From: Paraescarpia echinospica
Taxonomy: Eukaryota > Annelida > Polychaeta > Sabellida > Siboglinidae
Direction: 5' to 3'
NCBI GenBank assembly: GCA_020002185.1
Contig: CM034531.1
Location: 88,810,288 to 88,874,287, forward strand
DNA length: 64,000 nucleotides
In this document: piece after piece, positions 1 through 13,300 of the stretch
Layout: every line of letters begins with the position of its first letter
How positions within the stretch are numbered: the first letter of the stretch is position 1
The notes under the pieces: generated by a model
The model's database searches: none
Told to the model about the DNA's origin: nothing
The model's input: the letters and a program-made list of their open reading frames with translations, nothing else
Program-made: the position numbers and the translations under genes

Positions 1-560
1 TCCTGTCTTCACTCATCCCTCTACTCTCACTCCTGTCTCCATTCATCCCTCTACTCTCACTCCTGTTTCCACTCATCCCTCTAGTCTCACTCCTGTCTCC
101 TCTCATCCCTCTACTCTCACTTCTGTCTTCACTCCTCCCTCTACTCTCACTCCTGTCTCCACTCATCCCTCTACTCTCACTCCTGTCTCCTCTCATCCCT
201 CTACTCTCACTCCTGTCTCCACTCATCCCTCTACTCTCACTCCTGTCTCCTCTCATCCCTCTACTCTCACTCCTGTCTCCACTCATCCCTCTACTCTCAC
301 TCCTGTCTCCTCTCATCCCTCTACTCTCACTCCTGTCTCCACTCATCCCTCTACTCTCACTCCTCTCTCTTCTCATCCCTCTACTCTCACTCCTGTCTCC
401 TCTCATCCCTCTACTCTCACTCTTGTCTCTTCTCATCCCTCTACTCTCACTCCTGTCTCCACTCATTCCTCTACTCTCACTCCTGTCTCTTCTCATCCCT
501 CTACTCTCACTCCTGTCTCCACTCATCCCTCTACTCTCACTCCTGTCTCCTCTCATCCCT
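1..560. repeat. 30-bp minisatellite (upstream DOCK intron)
   Basis: About 19 tandem copies of a 30-bp pyrimidine-rich unit on the + strand, ending in CTCTACTCTCAC. Alternate copies differ (CCACTCATCC versus CCTCTCATCC), giving a 60-bp dimer that aligns exactly with the 60-base lines. The array enters from the left edge, so its true length is unknown. It probably lies in the intron before the first visible DOCK exon. No coding function is supported. Confidence 0.9.
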
Positions 561-582
561 GGGGCTGGGGAAAACATTCCTA

Positions 583-3500
583 TTTCAGCAAGAACAACAA
601 CAACCATTAGTACAATGAGAACAAACAGGAGAAGAAGGACAGTGAGAACAACAAGAATAACAAGAACAGTGAGAACCACAAGAATACAAGAACAGTGAGA
701 TGAACAATAATAACAAGAACAGTGAGATGAACAATAATAACAAGAACAATGAGAACCACAAGAACAGTGAGAACAACAAGAATAACAAGAACAGTGAGAT
801 GAACAATAATAACAAGAACAGTGAGAACAATAACAAGAACAATGAGAACAACAACAATAACAAGAACAGTGAGATGAACAACAAGAACAGTGAGAATAAC
901 AAGAACAGTAAGATGAACAAGGATAACAAGAACAGTGAGAAGAATGATAATAACAAGAACTGTGAGATGAACAAGAATAACAAGAACAGTGAGAAGAACC
1001 AGAATAACAAGAACAGTGAGAAGAATGATAATAACAAGAACAGTGAGATGAACAAGGATAACAAGAACAGTGAGAAGAAGAAGAATAACAAAAATAGTGA
1101 GAACAACAAGAATAACAAGAACAGTGAGATGAACAATAATAACAAGAACAGTGAGAACAATAACAAGAACAATGAGAATAACAAGAACAGTGAGGAAAAC
1201 AAGAATAACAAGAACAGTGAGAACAACAAGAATAACAAGAACAGTAAGAATAACAAGACCAGTGAGAACAACAAGAATAACAAGAACAGTGAGAAGAACA
1301 AGAATAACAAGAACAGTGAGAAGAGCAAGAATAACAAGAACAGTGAGAAGAGCAAGAATAACAAGAACAGTGAGAATAATGATAATAACAAGAACATTGA
1401 GAAGAACAAGGATAACCAGAACAGTGAGAATAACAAGAACAGTGAGATGAAAAATAATAACAAGACCAGTGAGAATAATGATAATAACAAGAACAGTGAG
1501 ATGAACAGGGATAACAAGAATAGTGAGAACAACAAGAATAACAAGAACAGTGAGAACAATAACAATGAGAACAACAAGAATAACAAGGACAGTGAGAACA
1601 ACAAGAATAACAAGAACAGTGAGAACAACAAGAATAACAAGAACAGTGAGAAGAACAAGGATAACAAGAACAGTGAGAAGAGCAAGAATAACAAGAACAG
1701 TGAGAAGAACAAGAATAACAAGAACCGTGAGAATAATGATAATAACAAGAACCGTGAGATGAACAGGGATAACAAGAATAGTGAGAACAACAAGAATAAC
1801 AAGAACAGTGAGAACAATAACAATGAGAACAACAAGAATAACAAGGACAGTGAGAACAACAAGAATAACAAGAACAGTGAGAAGAACAAGGATAACAAGA
1901 ACAGTGAGAAGAGCAAGAATAACAAGAACAGTGAGAATAATGATAATAACAAGAACAGTGAGAAGAGCAAGAATAACAAGAACAGTGATAAGAGCAAGAA
2001 TAACAAGAACAGTGAGAATAATGATAATAACAAGAACATTGAGAAGAACAAGGATAACCAGAACAGTGAGAATAACAAGAACAGTGAGATGAAAAATAAT
2101 AACAAGACCAGTGAGAATAATGATAATAACAAGAACAGTGAGTTGAACAAGGATAACAAGAACAGTGAGAAGAACAAGAATAACAAAAACAGTGAGAAGA
2201 ATGATAATAACAAGAACAGTGAGAAGAACAAGGATAACAAGAACAGTGAGAAGAACAAGAATAACAAGAACAGTGAGAAGAACAAGAATAACAAGAACCG
2301 TGAGAATAATGATAATAACAAGAACAGTGAGATGAACAGGGATAACAAGAATAGTGAGAACAACAAGAATAACAAGAACAGTGAGAACAATAACAATGAG
2401 AACAACAAGAATAACAAGGACAGTGAGAACAACAAGAATAACAAGAACAGTGAGAACAACAAGAACAGTGAGAAGAACAAGGATAACAAGAACAGTGAGA
2501 AGAGCAAGAATAACAAGAACAGTGAGAATAATGATAATAACAAGAACAGTGAGAAGAACAAGGATAACAAGAACAGTGAGAATAACAAGAATAACAAGAA
2601 CAGTGAGATGAAAAATAATAACAAGACCAGTGAGAATAATAATAATAACAAGAACAGTGAGATGAACAAGGATAACAAGAACAGTGAGAAGAACAAAAAT
2701 AACAAGAACAGTGAGAAGAACAAGGATAACAAGAACAGTGAGAAGAACAAGAATAACAAGAACAGTGAGAAGAACAAGAATAACAAGAACAGTGAGAAGA
2801 ACAAGAATAACAAGAACAGTAAGAATAATGATAATAACAAGAACAGTGAGATGAACAGGGATAACAAGAATAGTGAGAACAACAAGAATAACAAGAACAG
2901 TGAGAACAATAATAATGAGAACAACAAGAATAACAAGGACAGTGAGAACAACAAGAATAACAAGAACAGTGAGAAGAACAAGGATAACAAGAACTGTGAG
3001 AACAACAAGAACAGTGAGAAGAGCAAGAATAACAAGAACAGTGAGGATAATGATAATAGCAAGAACAGTGAGATGAACAGGGATAACAAGAATAGTGAGA
3101 ACAACAAGAATAACAAGAACAGTGAGAACAATAACAATGAGAACAACAAGAATAACAAGGACAGTGAGAACAACAAGAATAACAAGAACAGTGAGAACAA
3201 CAAGAACAGTGAGAAGAACAAGGATAACAAGAACAGTGAGAAGAGCAAGAATAACAAGAACAGTGAGAATAATGATAATAACAAGAACAGTGAGAAGAAC
3301 AAGGATAACAAGAACAGTGAGAATAACAAGAATAACAAGAACAGTGAGATGAAAAATAATAACAAGACCAGTGAGAATAATAATAATAACAAGAACAGTG
3401 AGATGAACAAGGATAACAAGAACAGTGAGAAGAACAAAAATAACAAGAACAGTGAGAAGAACAAGGATAACAAGAACAGTGAGAAGAACAAGAATAACAA

Positions 3501-3930
3501 GAACAGTGAGAAGAACAAGAATAACAAGAACAGTGAGAAGAACAAGAATAACAAGAACAGTAAGAATAATGATAATAACAAGAACAGTGAGATGAACAGG
3601 GATAACAAGAATAGTGAGAACAACAAGAATAACAAGAACAGTGAGAACAATAATAATGAGAACAACAAGAATAACAAGGACAGTGAGAACAACAAGAATA
3701 ACAAGAACAGTGAGATGAACAAGGATAACAAGAACTGTGAGAACAACAAGAACAGTGAGAAGAGCAAGAATAACAAGAACAGTGAGGATAATGATAATAG
3801 CAAGAACAGTGAGAAGAACAAGGATAGCAAGAACAGTGAGAAGAATCTAGGAGAGAAAAAATAACAAGAAGAACAAGAACAACCAGAAGAAGAACAAGAA
3901 GAAGAACAACAAGAAGAACTAGACCAGAAG
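583..3930. repeat. 27-bp minisatellite, purine/A-rich, open on both strands
   Basis: Roughly 3.3 kb of tandem units based on a 27-bp core (AACAAGAACAGTGAG plus variants). Length changes are nearly all multiples of 3, so one + frame (700-3864) stays open for about 1054 codons of N, K, S and E, and one - frame for about 1100 codons of L, F and S. Long blocks repeat at higher order: the 2330-2870 segment recurs near 3070-3610. It sits just upstream of a real DOCK exon and is most likely intronic. The long frames follow from a stop-free unit with a period divisible by 3. Confidence 0.9.
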
Positions 3931-4187
3931 AACAACTTACAACTTATACTGCAAGAACAACTACCAGTCAGTTGAAAATAGGATTGATCAGTATTACCTT
4001 TGAGGGCAGAAATATATCATACCATCATAATATTTAATGGGTAAGTAAATTAAACAAAGTTCATTTAAATGTTGCTTAGGCTATACTCTTTCATTTAAAA
4101 TGCTTGTCTATTACATATTTTAATTTAATATTTCAGTTCAGATGTCGTGACAATTTTTATATTGTAAATGTGTGTTTTGTTTTCCAG

Positions 4188-4301
4188 AAACTTGCCCACG
4201 CGTACGACCTCCTGCACCGAGCCTACAGCAAGGTCGTGGAGGTCATGCAGTCAGGTCGCAGGCTGCTTGGCAAGTACTTCCGGGTCGCATTCTTCGGAGC
4301 G
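4188..4301 (+). CDS. DOCK exon A (38 codons)
   Basis: Acceptor TTTTCCAG and donor GCG|GTGAGT, phase 0 at both ends. It encodes the helix [18 protein letters not shown] and the strand KYFRVAFFG of DHR-2, both highly typical of the family. Confidence 0.88.
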
Positions 4302-7300
4302 GTGAGTTTTACTCCATCTCACATTTTGTACACATTCAACTAACAACATCTTAGTTCCACTCTGGGTTTCCTTATCATATATATTTAACAAGCTGCCATG
4401 TCTTGTATAGGCTGGTCACTTTTATAAAACTAGTCTGCTGCATAAAAGCAAGTTACATATAACTGATCAGCAGACCAATTGTGTAACAACCTTAACAGTT
4501 GATTTTTGTCCATCTAACATCTGGTACTAATTTTATACTGTTACAAAATCTGTAATCAAGGGGAAATTCAGAAAAAAATTAAGGCATCAGATTTTGTGTG
4601 CGGGCCTTTGTTCATATTCGACCAATCAGCTTGCAGTGTTTTGGTCAGACCATTGTTCATATTCGATCAATCAGCTTGCAGTGTTTTGGTCAGACCATTG
4701 TTCATATTCGACCAATCAGCTTGCAGTGTTTTGGTCAGACCATTGTTCATATTCGATCAATCAGCTTACAGTGTTTTGGTCAGACCATTGTCCATATTCA
4801 ATCAATCAGCTTGAAGTGTTTTGGCCAGACTGTTGTTCATATTCGACCAATCAGCTTGCAGTGTTTTGGCCAGACCGTTGTTCATATTCGACCAATCAGC
4901 TTGCAGTGTTTTGGCCAGACTGTTGTTCATATTCGACCAATCAGCTTACAGTGTTTTGGCCAGACCTTTGATCATATTCAACCAATCAGCTTGTAGTATT
5001 TTGGCCAGACCGATGTTCATATTCCACCAATCAGCTTGCAGTGTTTGGCCAGACCGTTGTTCATATTCGACCAGTCCGGTTGCCGTGTTTTGGCCAGACC
5101 ATTGTTCATATTCAACCAATCAGCTTGCAGTGTTTTGGCCAGACCATTGTTCATATTCAACCAATCAGCTTACAGTGTTTTTGTCAGACCGTTGTTCCTA
5201 TTGTTCCTATTCGACCAATCAGATTACAGTGGTGTGATTTGTGCAGGCCTTTGTTCATAGTAGACTAATCAGCTCGCAGCGTTTTGGTCAGACCATTGTT
5301 TGTTGTATTCGACCAATCAGCTGTCAGTGTTGTGTTTTGTGCAGGCCTTTGAGGAGGACGATGGCAAGGAGTATGTGTACAAGGAGCCAAAGATCACGGG
5401 TCTGACAGAGATCTGTGAGAGACTGAAGGACTTGTACACGGCCAAGTTTGGCAAGGGACATGTACAGCTGATCATGGACAGCACTCAGGTGGGTGTGTCC
5501 AGCAACTGGAGCAGTGGACATTTGCGGGCAGTGGACACTTGCAGTCAACTTACAGGGCACACTTTGGGAGCAGTTTAATAGCTTTCTGTCAAAACAAAAT
5601 ATTACTACACCCTCCATATAGTTAAAACTAAATATTATTGAACCCTCCCTTGTGTCAATTCATATATGACTATATCATGTTTATCTTTTATGACTGTTGA
5701 CCTTTAATCAAAATCCAAAAAGTATAAATATAGATTGTGTCTTCACAGATTCAAGTTGGAAATGAGTCATAATGTTGTTTGTTTACACATGGGAATAAAT
5801 GCTTCAAATATGTTCTTGTCACATTTAAATGTTCACGTGATATGTTTGTGATATGACATAATTTTCTTCCTTATTTAATAATAATAAGTAAATTTATAAA
5901 ACTCCAAAATCCAGACAAGAGTCTATTCAGAAGTGCTGACACGTTATTAAATTACATTAGTACTAAAATTGATTAGTTAAATTAATTATAATAACTTAAT
6001 TTAAATAAATTATAATTACTTGTTTAATTTAAATAAATGATAATAATTTTTTATCTCTTGTCACATCACCATCCTACCACAGGTGAAAGTGGATGATCTT
6101 GACCAGAAGTTCGCCTACATCCAGGTGACGCATGTCACGCCGTACTTCGACAAGGCAGAGCTGGAACAACGCAAGACAGAGTTTGAGCGGAACAACAACT
6201 TGAAGCAGTTTATGTACGAGACACCGTTCACTCGCAATGGTCGCGCTCACGGACAGATCAACGAACAGCACAAACGACGAGTAGTTCTAACCAGTACGTG
6301 GCATTCAGTCAATGCATTGTCTTGTCATGAACAGTTCTCTCAGCCTTTATTTCTGTAGGTAGTGAAGATGCTGCGCAGTGTCAGGTAGTGTATTCCTTGA
6401 GATCTTGCTAGATGTGCGTTTCTCAAATTCGGAGGGTCTGTTGTTAGATACAAATCTTGGTGTAATCATTTGTTAAGCTTAATACTGTATGCTCAATAGA
6501 ACACATGTGGTATGTATGCATAGTTATATATATATATGTGTATATATATATATATATAGGACAGTATATCATGTTGGATAATATTTTAGTTGATTCAGGT
6601 TAGTTGTTCCATAAACATAACATTCTCACAGAAAGGGAAGGAAAGTTTTATTATCTTTTTCATATCGAGCTTAATTAAAAATAAGTCTGATTCATTTTGA
6701 AGCCCAGATTCTTCCTCCCTTACCCTACACCAAGAAGCGCCCCCTGGTGCTGTTTGTGAGAGTGACAGTTGCGTGTTGTAGCGGACCACTCGTTCCCTTA
6801 CATAAAGAAGCGCCTCCTGGTGTACTACCGCCGCCAGGAGGAGCTGACGCCCATCGAGGTCGCCATCGACGTGATGACAAGTAAAGTGAGTGAGCTCCAT
6901 GAAGTCGTCTCTCAGTCACATACCGACGTCAAGAAACTGCAGCTGAAACTACAGGGCAGCATCAGTGTACAGGTAGGTGACACGGCACCTTGTAGTGACA
7001 CGCAGCACCATGTCAGTGACACGTGTGTATGCAGGCCTTGTCATGTTAGTGACATGTGTCAGCAGTTAGTGTGATGTCATTGATATGTGTCTGCAGGCAT
7101 TGTCATGTTAGTGACATGTGTCAGCAGGTAGTGTGATGTCAGTGACGTGCATAAAATGGTAATGTCATGTCAGTGACACACATATCAGAGGCTCATGTCA
7201 GAGACTCATATCAGTCGTTTATATTTCTGATACCATTTTAGTCGATCTTGGCTATCAGTCATGTATCTCTAATGCCTTGCAGTCAGTCGTAACAGTCAGT

Positions 7301-10300
7301 CACATACATATGATGCCTTGCAGTCAATCTTAGTAATCAATCCTGTATCTCTGATGCCTTGCAGTCAACCTTAGTAATCAATCCTGTATCTCTGATGCCT
7401 TGCAGTCAACCTTAGTAATCAATCCTGTATCTCCGATGCCTTGCAGTCAACCTTAGTAATCAATCCTGTATATCTGATGCCTTGCAGTCAACATTAGTAA
7501 TCAATCCTGTATTTATGATGCCTTGCAGTCAACCTTAGTAATCAATCCTGTATATCTGATGCCTTGCAGTCAAATTTTGTCATCAATCCTGTATCTCTGA
7601 TGCCGTGCAGTCAGTCTTAGTAATCAATCCTGTATCTCTGATGCCTTGCAGTCAATCTTAGTAATCAATCCTGTATCTCTGATGCCTTGCAGTCAACCTT
7701 AGTAATCAATCCTGTATATCTGATGCCTTGCAGTCAACATTAGTAATCAATCCTGTATCTCTGATGCCTTGCAGTCAATCTTTGTAATCAATCCTGTATC
7801 TCTGATGCCTTGCAGTCTATCTTAGTAATCAATCCTGTATCTCTGATGACTTACAGTCAATCTTAGTAATCAGTCCTGTATCTCTGATGCCTTGCAGTCA
7901 ATGTTAGTAATCAATCCTGTATCTCTGATGCCTTGCAGTCAACCTTAGTAACCAATCCTGTATCTCTGATGCCTTGCAGTCAACCTTAGTAATCAATCCT
8001 GTATATCTGATGCCTTGCAGTCAACCTTAGTAACCAATCCTGTATCTCTGATGCCTTGCAGTCAACATTAGTAATCAATCCTGTATATCTGATGCCTTGC
8101 AGTCAACAGTCAACATCAATCCTGTATATCAAGTCAACTTAGTAATCAATCTCTGTATGCCTTGCAGTCAATCTTTGTAATCAATCCTGTATCTCTGATG
8201 CCTTGCAGTCAATCTTTGTAATCAATCCTGTATCTCTGATGCCTTGCAGTCAATCTTTGTAATCAATCCTGTATCTCTGATGCCTTGCAGTCAATCTTTG
8301 TAATCAATCCTGTATCTCTGTGCCTTGCAGTCAATCCAATCCTGTATCTCTGATGCCTTGCAGTCAATCTTTGTAATCAATCCTGTATCTCTGATGCCTT
8401 GCAGTCAATCTTTGTAATCAATCCTGTATCTCTGATGCCTTGCAGTCAATCTTTGTAATCAATCCTGTATCGCTGATGCCTTGCAGTCAACCTTAGTAAC
8501 CAATCCTGTATCTCTGATGCCTTGCAGTCAACATTAGTAATCAATCCTGTATTTCTGATGCCTTGCAGTCAACCTTAGTAATCAATCCTGTATATCTGAT
8601 GCCTTGCAGTCAACATTAGTAATCAATCCTGTATCAATCCTCTGATGCCTTGCAGTCAACCTTAGTAATCAATCCTGTATCTCTGATGCCTTGCAGTCAA
8701 TCTTAGTAATCAATCCTGTATCTCCGATGCCTTGCAGTCAACCTTAGTAATCAATCCTGTATATCTGATGCCTTGCAGTCAATCTTTGTAATCAATCCTG
8801 TATCTCTGATGCCTTGCAGTCAACCTTAGTAATCAATCCTGTATATCTGATGCCTTGCAGTCAACATTAGTAATCAATCCTGTATCTCTGATGCCTTGCA
8901 GTCAACCTTAGTAATCAATCCTGTATCTCCGATGCCTTGCAGTCAACCTTAGTAATCAATCCTGTATCTCTGATGCCTTGCAGTCAATCTTTGTAATCAA
9001 TCCTGTATCTCTGATGCCTTGCAGTCAACCTTAGTAATCAATCCTGTATATCTGATGCCTTGCAGTCAACATTAGTAATCAATCCTGTATCTCTGATGCC
9101 TTGCAGTCAACCTTAGTAATCAATCCTGTATCTCCGATGCCTTGCAGTCAACCTTAGTAATCAATCCTGTATATCTGATGCCTTGCAGTCAACATTAGTA
9201 ATCAATCCTGTATATCTGATGCCTTGCAGTCAACATTAGTAATCAATCCTGTATCTCCGATGCCTTGCAGTCAACCTTAGTAATCAATCCTGTATATCTG
9301 ATGCCTTGCAGTCAACATTAGTAATCAATCCTGTATATCTGATGCCTTGCAGTCAACATTAGTAATCAATCCTGTATATCTGATGCCTTGCAGTCAACAT
9401 TAGTAATCAATCCTGTAACTCTGATGCCTTGCAGTCAATCTTTGTAATCAATCCTGTATCTCTGATGCCTTGCAGTCAATCTTAGTAACCAATCCTGTAT
9501 TTCCGATGCCTTGCAGTCAACCTTAGTAATCAATCCTGTATCTCTGATGCCTTGCAGTCAATTTTAGTAATCAATCCTGTATATCTGATGCCTTGCAATC
9601 AATTTTAGTAATCAATCCTGTATCTCTGATGCCTTGCAGTCAAGTTTAGTAATCAATCCTGTATCTCTGATGCCTTGCAGTCAATCTTAGTAATCAATCC
9701 TGTATCTCTGATGCCTTGCAGTCAATTTTAGTAATCAATCCTGTATATCTGATGCCTTGCAGTCAATTTTAGTAATCAATCCTGTATATCTGATGCCTTG
9801 CAGTCAATTTTAGTAATCAGTCCTGTATCTCTGATGCCTTGCAGTCAATTTTAGTAATCAGTCCTGTATATCTGATGCCTTGCAGTCAATCTTAGTAATC
9901 AATCCTGTATCTCTGATGACTTGCAGTCAATTTTAGTAATCAATCCTGTATCTCTGATGCCTTGCAGTCAATTTTAGTAATCAATCCTGTATCTCTGATG
10001 CCTTGCAGTCAATTTTAGTAATCAGTCCTGTATCTCTGATGCCTTGCAGTCAATTTTAGTAATCAATCATGTATCTCTGATGCCTTGCAGTCAATTTTAG
10101 TAATCAGTCCTGTATCTCTGATGCCTTGCAGTCAATTTTAGTAATCAATCCTGTATCTCTGATGCCTTGCAGTCAATTTTAGTAATCAGTCCTGTATCTC
10201 TGATGCCTTGCAGTCAATTTTAGTAATCAGTCCTGTATCTCTGATGCCTTGCAGTCAATTTTAGTAATCAGTCCTGTATCTCTGATGCCTTGCAGTCAAT

Positions 10301-13300
10301 TTTAGTAATCAATCCTGTATATCTGATGCCTTGCAGCTGCTCCGTGCAGTCAGTCACCGTGTGTTGTGTCCTCAGGTGAATGCTGGGCCTGTGGCATATG
10401 CAGACGTCTTCCTGGATGACGAGAACATTAAGAAGTATCCACGGGACAAAGTCAATGCACTCAAAGACATCTTCCGGTAAGTTCCCTTCACACTGCAACA
10501 TGTGTCACTGAATTGTTGAAGGTTCAGTATTATTTTTTCTTCCAGCGCATTTATGCAGAAGGGAAAAAAATGTGTGATCAGTAACAACATTTCACCAAAT
10601 TGTGGGAAAGCAAAAATACATTGGAAGGAGTCAAAGTATTGATTTTCATTTATTTGCATTTTTAGGGACAACAAACAATTTACTGCCGGTTTGAATAATG
10701 CAATTTATAGATATTATCTTGAAGAAATGTTTTTGTTGCATTAGGTGGGTGCATTGAACCACCAATACCAAGAAAACAAGTTGACATACACGGATGACTC
10801 TAGTGTCATTGTAAAACTGAAACGTTGCCTTTCAACATGATACTTATGACTCCATACCACCAAAATGTACCTTAACCCATTAGACTCCAATCCTGCTGAC
10901 CTACCACCTGGACACCTGCTTACCTTCCACCTGGATCCGTCCTTTTGCTTTGATAATGCATGGAGGTGGCTTCATGGATACTTCCATAACTTGTGTCACT
11001 GGGTTCCTTAGTGTATCTGCTGTGTGCTAGGGGTATTTGTCATATGACTTTGTATTGGAAGGTTTTGAATGAGCTCTGTTTGAAAATATCAGCTAACAGA
11101 GTTTGTAGATATACGTAGAACTCTATGCAAGCACACCCAGATCGGTATCACGTTTTGTACATTTAATTTAAAAGTTGATTTGTTTATTTAGCACCATCTT
11201 GTGTGGAATACAAGTATCTTGAAGAAAAGCACAACTGTACAAAGTACAAGGAAGTTAAATGCAAAAAACTACGTGCACCCATTCTTGTTCATTTTTTGTG
11301 CGTCCTGCGGGGTCTCTGAGCATTGGGTCCTGCGGGGTCTCTGAGCGTTGGGTCCTGCGTGGTCTCTGAGCGTTGGGTCCTGCGGGGTCTCTGAGCGTTG
11401 CATCCTTCGTGGTCTCTGAGCGTTGGGTCCTGCGGGGTCTCTGAGCATTGGGTCCTGCGTGGTCTCTGAGCGTTGGGTCCTGCGGGGTCTCTGAGCATTG
11501 GGTCCTGCGTGGTCTCTGAGCATTGGGTCCTGCGTGGTCTCTGAGCGTTGGGTCCTGCGGGGTCTCTGAGCGTTGGGTCCTGCGGGGTCTCTGAGCATTG
11601 GGTCCTGCGTGGTCTCTGAGCGTTGGGTCCTGCGTGGTCTCTGAGCATTGGGTCCTGCGGGGTCTCTGAGCGTTGGGTCCTGCGGGGTCTCTGAGCGTTG
11701 CATCCTGCGGGGTCTCTGAGCGTTGCATCCTGCGGGGTCTCTGAGCATTGCATCCTGCGGGGTCTCTGAGTGTTGCATCCTGCGGGGTCTCTGAGCATTG
11801 CATCCTGCGGGGTCTCTGAGCGTTGGGTCCTGCGTGGTCTCTGAGCGTTGGGTCCTGCGGGGTCTCTGAGCATTGCATCCTGCGGGGTCTCTGAGCGTTA
11901 GGTCCTGCGGGGTCTCTGAGCGTTGCATCCTGCGGGGTCTCTGAGCATTGCATCCTGCGGGGTCTCTGAGCGTTGCGTCATGCGGGGTCTCTGAGCGTTG
12001 CTTCCTGCGGGGTCTCTGAGCTTGTGTCCTGCGGGGTCTCTGAGCGTTGCGTCCAGCGGGATCTCTGAGGTGGTTCATAAAATGATGTGGGAATCACTGA
12101 ATCACTGGGCTACAGTGTGGGGAACCACTACAAGGGCTAAGGTGTGAACCACTACAACTAAAGGGCTCTAAGGTAGGGTGAACCACTACAGGTGTGAACC
12201 ACTACAACGGTCTAAAGGGCTAAGGTGTGAACCACCACAACATGTGGGGTCTAAAGGGCTAAGGTGTGAACCACTACAACATGTGGGGTCTAAAGGGCTA
12301 AGGTGTGAACCACTACAAGTTGTGGGGTCTAAAGGGCTAAGGTGTGAACCACTACAACGTGTGGGGTCTAAAGGGCTAAGGTGTGAACCACTACAATGTG
12401 TGGGGTCTAAAGGGCTAAGGTGTGAACCACTACAATGTGTGGGGTCTAAAGGGCTAAGGTGTGAACCACTACAACGTGTGGGGTCTAAAGGGCTAAGGTG
12501 TGAATCACTGTGTGGGATCTAAAGGGCTAAGGTGTGAACCACTACAACATGTGGGGTCTAAAGGGCTAAGGTGTGAACCACTACAATGTGTGGGATCTAA
12601 AGGGCTAAGGTGTGAACCACTACAACTTGTGGGGTCTAAAGGGCTAAGGTGTGAACCACTACAACATGTGGGGTCTAAAGGGCTATGGTGTGAACCACTA
12701 CAACGTGTGGGGTCTAAAGGGCTAAGGTGTGAACCACCACAACATGTGGGGTCTAAAGGGCTAAGGTGTGAACCACTACAACGTGTCACACATGTTTTAT
12801 TGATGTTTCAGGGACTTTGTTAATGTGTGTTCTACGGCCTTGGACCTCAATGGACGTCTCATCAGCAACGACCAGCTGGAATACCAGGAGTCACTGCACA
12901 TCAACTTCGGTGAGATGACAGAACGACTCGCAGAGATATTTGGAGAGCCGGTGAGTGTTATGTTAGTGACACAACTCTAATTAACCACTACTGTGGGGTC
13001 TAAAGGGCTAAGGTGTGAACTGTGGGGTCTAAAGGGCTAAGGTGTGAACCTTTTAGTCAAACCTGGACCTCAATGGACGTCTCATCAGCAACGACCAGCT
13101 GGAATACCAGGAGTCACTGCACATCAACTTCGGTGAGATGACAGAACGACTCGCAGAGATATTTGGAGAGCCGGTGAGTGTTATGTTAGTGACACAACTC
13201 AATTATCTATATCTGATACCTTTTAGTCAAACCTGGCAGTCAATTACCTATATCTGATGCCTGTTAGTCAATCTTTGCATTTAGTCACCTGTCACTGATG

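Noticed and set aside
585..3935. Open frame of about 1100 codons on the minus strand
   Set aside because: Pure L/F/S repetition produced by reading a 27-bp minisatellite; no start context or family match.
4594..5268. Overlapping + frames in several phases
   Set aside because: Artefacts of the 45-bp array between two DOCK exons.
7255..10336. CRISPR-like regular repeats
   Set aside because: Units are contiguous with no unique spacers, in an intron of an animal gene.
11255..12078. Minus-strand frames rich in R, P, Q and T
   Set aside because: They come from a stop-free 25-bp repeat, equally open in three frames.
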